Shown here in pieces: positions 5,102-9,680 of a stretch of 9,680 bases of DNA. The stretch is from NCBI GenBank assembly GCA_013214275.1, contig JABSPP010000038.1, positions 1 through 9,680 on the forward strand. Direction: 5' to 3'. This DNA comes from Flavobacteriaceae bacterium (GTDB lineage: Bacteria > Bacteroidota > Bacteroidia > Flavobacteriales > Flavobacteriaceae). Every line of letters begins with the position of its first letter. The first letter of the stretch is position 1. The position numbers and the translations under genes are program-made. A model generated the notes under the pieces. The model was given only the letters and a program-made list of their open reading frames with translations. It did not search any database and was not told where the DNA came from.

Positions 5102-5757
5102 TTATTGATGATCACCCTTTAATCTCTGAAGCCTACAAAAGCGCCTTCTTATTTTATGAAAGACAACACAAAACCATTTCCTTTGATATTAAGGTCTGTC
5201 ATGATTGTGACAGTGCCATAGAGCAGATCTATAAGTTTTCAAACAATCAAATTTCTCTAGACATTGTCTTTCTAGATATTAGCCTTCCTCCTTCTAAGGA
5301 TCGAAAAATTCTTTCTGGCGAAGATCTTGGTCTAAAAATCAACGAACTCATCCCTGAGGCAAAGATCATTATTTCTACCACCTTTAACGACAACTATCGC
5401 ATTCATAGCATCTTTAAAAACATCAATCCTGATGGTTTTTTAATCAAGAACGACGTTGCTCCTAAAGAACTTGTTTTAGCAATAGACCACGTCATCAACG
5501 ATCCTCCTTACTACAGTAAAACTGTGATGAAGTTATTGCGCAGACAGGTGTCTAGCGATATGCTTTTGGACCTAACCGATAGAAAAATCTTATACGAGCT
5601 ATCTATAGGAACCAAAATGAGAGATATGTCTGATATTGTCTGCCTTTCTATTCCTGGCATTCAAAAACGAAAGCGACACCTCAAGCAGATATTTGGCATA
5701 GAAAGCCCAGATGATAAAGAATTGGTTCTCATCGCTAGAGAGAAGGGCTTCATCTAG
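5068..5757 (+). CDS. NarL/LuxR-like response regulator
   Basis: A 229-residue regulator. Its receiver domain (about 8-145) carries the acidic pair Asp14-Asp15 (LIIDDHP), phospho-acceptor Asp70 (IVFLDISLP), Ser/Thr at 103-105 and Lys127 (FLIKND). The C-terminal part (about 165-229) has a LuxR/GerE-like layout, LTDRKILYELSIGTKMRDM then a recognition-helix region SIPGIQKRKRHLKQIFG, diverged from the usual SNKEIA and TVKxH signatures. It is therefore a DNA-binding output of unknown regulon. The ATG lies inside the kinase gene (34-base overlap) and the next Met is at residue 154, so the start is firm. It is the cognate partner of the TPR kinase by arrangement. Confidence 0.9.
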   Translation: MSQEQKHYNALIIDDHPLISEAYKSAFLFYERQHKTISFDIKVCHDCDSAIEQIYKFSNNQISLDIVFLDISLPPSKDRKILSGEDLGLKINELIPEAKIIISTTFNDNYRIHSIFKNINPDGFLIKNDVAPKELVLAIDHVINDPPYYSKTVMKLLRRQVSSDMLLDLTDRKILYELSIGTKMRDMSDIVCLSIPGIQKRKRHLKQIFGIESPDDKELVLIAREKGFI

Positions 5758-5790
5758 TAGAATTCTAATCTGGTAAAGCGCTGCTCCCTT
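5758..5790. other. 33-bp convergent gap between the regulator and acs
   Basis: It contains the perfect palindrome TAGAATTCTA (5758-5767) directly after the regulator stop, but no stem with a T-run, so no intrinsic terminator can be called for either convergent gene. Confidence 0.4.
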
Positions 5791-7686
5791 TTAAAGCGAA
5801 TGATTGATGATATCCTGAACCACTTCTGGATTGAGTAAGGTAGAGACGTCACCAAGGTTTGACGTGTCCTTGGCAGCAATTTTACGAAGGATTCTTCTCA
5901 TGATCTTACCCGATCTTGTTTTGGGCAATCCCTTTACAAACTGAATCTTATCAGGTTTTGCAATTGGACCGATAGTCTTTGAGACGATCTCTTTGATTTC
6001 TTGGGTTAAATCTGCACTAGGCACTACGTCATCGTAGGTTGTCACGTAAGCATAAAGAGCGTTTCCTTTCACCTCATGAGGAAATCCTACAACAGCACTT
6101 TCTACGACTTTTTCATGCTCGTTCACGGCATTTTCTATGGGAGCTGTTCCTAGGTTATGTCCAGAGACAATCACCACATCATCTACCCTACCAGTAATAC
6201 GATAGTTCCCACCGGCATCTCTTAAAGCACCATCACCAGGAAAATAATATGTTGGATAGGCAGCAAAGTAAACATCTTTGTAGCGCTTATGATCTCCGTA
6301 AATTGTTCTTGCCAGTGAAGGCCACGGGTGTTTAATGGCTAAAATCCCCTCTGCCTTGGTTGCGGTAATCTCATTGCCCTGTTGGTCTAGCAATACCGGT
6401 TGAATTCCAGGTAGTGGGTGTGTTGCAAAAGTTGGTTTATCGGCAGTAATGCCCGCCAGAGAGGAAATCATTATCCCTCCCGTTTCTGTCTGCCACCAAG
6501 TATCTACAATAGGGCATCTGTGTTTTCCTACGTGTTGATCATACCAATGCCACGCTTCTTCATTAATGGGTTCTCCTACTGTACCCAATACCTTGAGGTT
6601 TGAGAGGTCGTATTTTGTGACCAATTCTACAGGGTATTTTGCCAATGCTCTAATAGCTGTTGGGGCTGTGTAGAACTGGTTTACCTTGTGTTTTTCACAT
6701 ATTTCCCAGAACCTCCCAAAATCATGATAGCTGGGAACTCCTTCAAACATTAGCGTGGTAGCTCCCGATAATAAAGGCCCATAGACGATATAACTGTGCC
6801 CTGTAATCCATCCAATATCAGCAGTGCACCAATACATATCACCTTCTTGATACTGAAAAACGTTTTGGAACGAGTAAGCAGTATAGACCATATATCCTCC
6901 GCAGGTATGTACCATACCTTTGGGTTTCCCTGTAGAGCCCGAGGTGTAAAGAATAAACAGCATGTCTTCTGCGTCCATCGGCTCTGCTGGACAATGATTG
7001 TTGACTTTTTGAAGTTCTTCATGCCACCACACATCCAAGCTCGGATTCCATGTGATGTTTTGACGTGTTCGCTGATATACAATGACTTTTTGGATACTTG
7101 GACACGTTTTTAATGCTTCATCTGCGATGTCTTTCAAAGGCGTGATCTTATGACCTCTAAAGCCACCATCGGCAGTTAACAACACTTTACATTGGGCATC
7201 ATTGATCCTTACTGCCAATGCTGATGACGAAAATCCAGCAAAAACAACAGAATGTACTGCTCCTATCCTCGCACATGCCAATACGGCAACTGCCAACTCA
7301 GCAACCATGGGCATGTATAGGCATACGCGATCTCCCTTTTGGACTCCATTATTCTTTAATACATTTGCAAAGGAGCAAACCTGACTGTGTAATTCTTTGT
7401 AACTGATCTGTTGGGATGGTTCGTTAGGATCGTTAGGCTCCCACACAATGGCTGTTTGATCTGGTCGCGTTACTAAATGTCGATCTAAGCAGTTTTCAGT
7501 AATATTTAACTGCGCTCCCAAAAACCACTGTGTTGTGGGTTTTAACCAATCGTAATCCAGTACTTTATCCCATTTTTTTCTCCAAACAAACTGTTCGGCG
7601 ATGGAAGCCCAAAAATCGGCAGGGCACTCTATACTTTCCTGATATGCTTTTTGATATGCTTCTAAAGAACGAATTTGTAATGACAT
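5791..7686 (-). CDS. acs: Acetyl-CoA synthetase (AMP-forming acetate-CoA ligase)
   Basis: Activates acetate with ATP to acetyl-AMP and then acetyl-CoA in the cytoplasm. The 631 residues are close to the usual family length of about 630-650. Visible motifs are YTSGSTGKPKG (247-257, ATP loop), TADIGWITGHSY (288-299), VGEPINEEAW (370-379), DTWWQTETGG (395-404, with the acetate-pocket Trp), YFPGDGA (481-487), ITGRVDDVVIVSGHNLGTAPIE (497-518) and PKTRSGKIMRR (588-598), whose Lys594 is the catalytic lysine that protein acetyltransferases modify in this family. Residue 511 is Asn where enterobacterial Acs has a CoA-contacting Arg. The start at 7686 (MSLQIRSLEAYQ) is chosen; the frame runs on to 7761, but those 25 codons have no family counterpart. 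The gene is convergent with the regulator and divergent from the transporter, so it is probably monocistronic. Confidence 0.95.
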   Translation of the reverse strand: MSLQIRSLEAYQKAYQESIECPADFWASIAEQFVWRKKWDKVLDYDWLKPTTQWFLGAQLNITENCLDRHLVTRPDQTAIVWEPNDPNEPSQQISYKELHSQVCSFANVLKNNGVQKGDRVCLYMPMVAELAVAVLACARIGAVHSVVFAGFSSSALAVRINDAQCKVLLTADGGFRGHKITPLKDIADEALKTCPSIQKVIVYQRTRQNITWNPSLDVWWHEELQKVNNHCPAEPMDAEDMLFILYTSGSTGKPKGMVHTCGGYMVYTAYSFQNVFQYQEGDMYWCTADIGWITGHSYIVYGPLLSGATTLMFEGVPSYHDFGRFWEICEKHKVNQFYTAPTAIRALAKYPVELVTKYDLSNLKVLGTVGEPINEEAWHWYDQHVGKHRCPIVDTWWQTETGGIMISSLAGITADKPTFATHPLPGIQPVLLDQQGNEITATKAEGILAIKHPWPSLARTIYGDHKRYKDVYFAAYPTYYFPGDGALRDAGGNYRITGRVDDVVIVSGHNLGTAPIENAVNEHEKVVESAVVGFPHEVKGNALYAYVTTYDDVVPSADLTQEIKEIVSKTIGPIAKPDKIQFVKGLPKTRSGKIMRRILRKIAAKDTSNLGDVSTLLNPEVVQDIINHSL

Positions 7687-7762
7687 TGTTGATATTTTTT
7701 GGCTGCTCAATAAAAGTAACCTTTTTTTTATAATGATATAGCAAGTAGCCCCTTTTTTCATG

Positions 7763-7770
7763 TACTTTTG
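7763..7770 (+). promoter_or_regulatory. TAnnTTTG motif abutting the transporter start
   Basis: TACTTTTG matches the -7 consensus exactly but ends only five bases before the ATG at 7776, with no TTG at the proper distance upstream. If used, the mRNA would be essentially leaderless or the true start would lie further in. Confidence 0.25.
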
Positions 7771-7775
7771 AGTCT

Positions 7776-8552
7776 ATGTATTTTGAGGTATTTTCTGGAA
7801 TTGTAAGCTCGTATTGGTTATTGATACTCCTTTTCTTTGTGATTGCAGTCTTATACTCATCCGTAGGCTTTGGAGGTGGTTCTGGCTATTTAGCAGTTTT
7901 AGTACTCTCAGGAATTGCCTACACTCAAATACGATCTACAGCCCTACTTTGCAATATCGCTGTGGTTACAGGAAATGTTTTTTTATGCTATAGAAGGGGA
8001 ATATACCGCTGGAAAAAAGTTCTGCCACTTGTTTTTTTTAGTGTTCCTCTTTCATTTTTAGGGGGATTTTTAAAAATTAGTGAATCTCTTTTTTTTATCC
8101 TCTTGGGATTTACATTGCTATTTGCATCTGTTTTGATGTGGATATCAAAGCATGTTGTTCGTCAAAAGAGCGACATTAAAAAAACTTCTATTATTAAAAA
8201 TGTTAGCTATGGAGGAGTTATTGGTTTTTTTTCTGGAATGGTTGGGATTGGTGGTGGGATTTTTCTGGCTCCATTACTTCATTTTACCCATTGGGATTTT
8301 CCAAAAAAAATTGCAGCGACAGCGAGTTTGTTTATTCTTGTGAACTCAGTAAGTGGGCTAGCCGGACAATATTTTAATCCAAATTTTGAAATTGATTGGT
8401 GGCTGACTTTGATTTTGTTAATCACTGTTTTTCTTGGAGGCCAGATTGGGAGTCGTTTAAGCCATCGTTTTTTCTCTCCAATTCTATTAAAAAGAATCAC
8501 CGCTATCCTAATTGCTTTTGTAAGTGTTCAAATTCTAAAAACACATTTATAA
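7776..8552 (+). CDS. TauE/SafE-family membrane transporter (sulfite exporter-like)
   Basis: A 258-residue, strongly hydrophobic protein with about seven to eight predicted membrane segments, the normal size for TauE/SafE (DUF81) proteins. The two internally repeated family signatures are visible: LYSSVGFGGGSGYLA (26-40) and FFSGMVGIGGGIFLAPLL (151-168), each a Gly-rich loop leading into a helix. A hydrophilic loop around 126-140 separates the halves. Members export sulfite, sulfoacetate or other organosulfur anions, or are uncharacterised permeases; the substrate is not deducible here. Sequences with SSVGxGGxSGYLA are, from memory, a common Bacteroidota subtype. The gene starts 89 bases from the divergent acs start. 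No terminator follows. Confidence 0.85.
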   Translation: MYFEVFSGIVSSYWLLILLFFVIAVLYSSVGFGGGSGYLAVLVLSGIAYTQIRSTALLCNIAVVTGNVFLCYRRGIYRWKKVLPLVFFSVPLSFLGGFLKISESLFFILLGFTLLFASVLMWISKHVVRQKSDIKKTSIIKNVSYGGVIGFFSGMVGIGGGIFLAPLLHFTHWDFPKKIAATASLFILVNSVSGLAGQYFNPNFEIDWWLTLILLITVFLGGQIGSRLSHRFFSPILLKRITAILIAFVSVQILKTHL

Positions 8553-8594
8553 ATGGCACACGGGAGACGAAAACAGGTCTTCATTCCTGTTGTC

Positions 8595-8608
8595 AACAAA
8601 TATTTGTT
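8595..8608. repeat. Perfect 14-bp palindrome upstream of the TerC promoter
   Basis: AACAAATATTTGTT is a perfect dyad 25 bases upstream of the proposed -33 element of the terC gene. The position suits an operator, though such AT-rich palindromes also occur by chance. AACAGG / CCTGTT (8571-8576 / 8585-8590) is a nearby hairpin without a T-run. Confidence 0.3.
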
Positions 8609-8632
8609 TGAAAAAACTAAAAGTCTATTCCC

Positions 8633-8660
8633 TTGACTTATCAACTTTTAAATATCTTTG
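8633..8660 (+). promoter_or_regulatory. Promoter of the TerC-family gene
   Basis: TTG (8633-8635) and TATCTTTG (8653-8660), an exact -7 consensus match, are separated by 17 bases, slightly short. The start would be near 8665, leaving a leader of about 27 nt before the ATG at 8692. That is too short to hold the manganese (yybP-ykoY) riboswitch that often precedes TerC-family genes. Confidence 0.5.
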
Positions 8661-8691
8661 AATTTGCTATATCATTAAAAATAAATCTCTC

Positions 8692-9479
8692 ATGGCAGGA
8701 ATTATCTTTACATTATTAATGCTTATTCTTTTACAGGCTGTCTTGGGCTTTGACAACCTTTTATACATCTCTCTAGAATCAAAAAAAGCTGCTGTTGATG
8801 ATCAGAAAAGAGTGCGGAAAGTAGGAATTACTATTGCCATTGCCTTAAGAATTGTTTTGCTATTTGTGCTGGTCTCTATCATTGATTTTTTTCAAGAACC
8901 CTTTTCATTCTTAACTGGTGAAATAGGAAATATAGCATCATTTGCATTTAATGGTCATAGTATTATAGTTTTACTGGGTGGAGGGTTTATTATTTATACT
9001 GCAATTAAGGAAATATGGCATATGATTACTACTGAGGACTTCTCCTCCGATGAAGAGAAGCAACAAAAAACCTAAAGTCTTCCAATGCTGTAATTGCAAG
9101 TATTGTATTGATGAATTTGGTATTTTCCTTTGACTCTATCTTAGCAGCCATTGGACTAACCAATGAGATTGAAAATGCCACAACTGCTTTTATTGTGATG
9201 GCCATTGCAATTGTTATTAGTGGTTTGCTTATGCTCTTTTTAGCTGACAGAATCTCTGTTTTCCTAGCCAAGAACAGGATGTATGAGGTCTTAGGCCTCT
9301 TTATTCTTTTTATTGTAGGAATCATGCTAGTTACAGAAGGTGGGCATTTAGCTCATCTCCAACTTTTTGGAAATGAAATTGTTCCAATGAGTAAAACAAC
9401 CTTTTATTTTGTGATTGGTATTTTGATTATTACCGATATTGTTCAGGGAAGATATCAGAAAAAATTATTAAAAAAGTAA
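8692..9479 (+). pseudogene. TerC-family integral membrane protein, split by a -1 frame change
   Basis: Two adjacent frames together encode one TerC-family protein of about 262 residues. The first part (8692-9075, 127 aa) starts MAGIIFTLLMLILLQ and carries the family motif GFDNLLYIS (19-27). The second (to 9479) carries the repeat motif NLVFSFDSILAAIGL and the remaining helices. Between them, reading back from ATG 9111 in the second frame gives KSSNAVIASIVLMNL, which extends to 9075 and joins the first frame in the A6 tract at 9065-9070. One extra A there would give an uninterrupted protein. TerC proteins are linked to metal (Mn, Ca) export and tellurite resistance. Both conserved Asp-containing motifs are intact, so decay is recent, or the change is a sequencing error or a switchable or programmed slip. 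An alternative reading as two separate genes is unlikely because neither half is a full family member. Confidence 0.85.
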
Positions 9480-9487
9480 GCCAGAAA

Positions 9488-9592
9488 TAGCGATCGGAAA
9501 GGGAAGCTCGTGCGTTACTTTTTTTGAATGATTTCTAACTATGGACAACGATCTGAAAAAAAAATCTTCTTTCCTTTGTTATTGGATCGCTA
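9488..9592. repeat. Inverted repeat TAGCGATC / GATCGCTA
   Basis: TAGCGATC (9488-9495) and its exact complement GATCGCTA (9585-9592) bracket 89 bases. A related block CGATCTGAAA (9549-9558) echoes CGATCGGAAA (9491-9500), so three CGATC-type motifs occur within 105 bases. It may be a short interspersed intergenic repeat; I cannot name the family. Confidence 0.35.
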
Positions 9593-9619
9593 AGTTCCTT
9601 TTGATGTTGCGTTAGCCCT

Positions 9620-9627
9620 TATGTTTG
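9620..9627 (+). promoter_or_regulatory. Rightward TAnnTTTG -7 element near the window end
   Basis: TATGTTTG is an exact -7 consensus match, with TTTG at 9600-9603 upstream at a short 16-base spacing. It would start a rightward transcript near 9632, so the next gene probably begins beyond the window. Confidence 0.35.
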
Positions 9628-9680
9628 TACTATCTAAACCAAAGTTAAGTGTTTATCTTTCCATCAATATCATACAAATA

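Larger units (their letters stand above)
9480..9680. other. Terminal intergenic stretch, no gene supported
   Basis: There is no terminator hairpin with a T-run after terC. A 24-codon ORF (from ATG 9541) and an open frame from ATG 9621 to the window end are too short to judge. The stretch holds the inverted repeat and promoter motif listed separately, and an exact minus-strand TAACTTTG (9647-9640) facing left with no evident target. Confidence 0.4.

Noticed and set aside
6750..7113. Overlapping ORFs of about 105-110 codons on both strands inside acs
   Set aside because: They lie entirely within the strongly conserved acs reading frame and have no domain of their own.
7687..7761. 25-codon N-terminal extension of acetyl-CoA synthetase
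   Set aside because: The extension is poly-Lys/Leu without family counterpart and occupies the divergent promoter region; MSLQIRSLEAYQ is the normal type of start.
8553..8636. 27-codon ORF starting right after the TauE/SafE stop
   Set aside because: It starts adjacent to the upstream stop but has no domain, and it covers the palindrome and part of the terC promoter. It is most likely chance.
8553..8691. yybP-ykoY manganese riboswitch ahead of terC
   Set aside because: No conserved GGGGAGUA-type core is seen, and the inferred leader is only about 27 nt.
9029..9325. 98-codon minus-strand ORF across the terC break
   Set aside because: It is the reverse of conserved TerC helices, and its composition is explained by that.

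Overview
The window looks like chromosomal DNA of a marine or environmental member of the Flavobacteriia (Bacteroidota). The basis is its AT-rich composition, TAnnTTTG-type -7 elements in place of TATAAT boxes, few Shine-Dalgarno sites, lipoprotein signal peptides, a TPR-containing HisKA_3 sensor kinase paired with a NarL-like regulator, and a Bacteroidota-style acetyl-CoA synthetase. The assignment to class is an inference from these traits; no rRNA or other taxonomic marker is present.

Layout: (1) 1-1088 holds the last codons of an unidentified lysine-rich protein, overlapping by ATGA an exported transglutaminase-like protein with an intact Cys-His-Asp triad. (2) 1089-2783 is a long stretch with no conventional gene but a lot of structure. 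A hairpin at 1194-1221 has its better T-run on the minus strand and could end a minus-strand small RNA started near 1420. To its right are three consecutive plus-strand mini-units (about 1528-1731, 1917-2171 and 2259-2471). Each has a promoter-like sequence and a short ORF of 33-41 codons; the first two end in good intrinsic terminators and the third is followed by an inverted repeat. The first unit also contains a long hairpin that would exclude its own terminator. The rest, to 2783, is palindrome-rich and may be repeat or mobile-element debris. (3) 2784-5757 is a putative signalling locus: a 63-residue Gly/Asn/Asp-rich lipoprotein, a terminator, a TPR sensor histidine kinase and an overlapping response regulator. 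(4) 5791-7686 (minus) is acetyl-CoA synthetase, convergent with the regulator. (5) 7776-8552 is a TauE/SafE-type transporter, divergent from acs. (6) 8692-9479 is a TerC-family membrane protein split by a -1 frame change in an A6 tract. (7) 9480-9680 has no gene I can support, but it carries an inverted repeat and a rightward promoter-like motif at 9620.

How the genes may work together: the kinase and regulator are almost certainly a functional pair, and the small lipoprotein just upstream is a candidate ligand or accessory factor (inference). Acs would supply acetyl-CoA from acetate. TauE/SafE and TerC are membrane proteins with no evident pathway link to it. The most novel-looking material is the 1.2-2.5 kb region of mini-transcripts and competing hairpins. 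After that come the lipoprotein-kinase arrangement and the frameshifted terC. All functional claims for the short ORFs and RNAs are hypotheses from sequence pattern alone.
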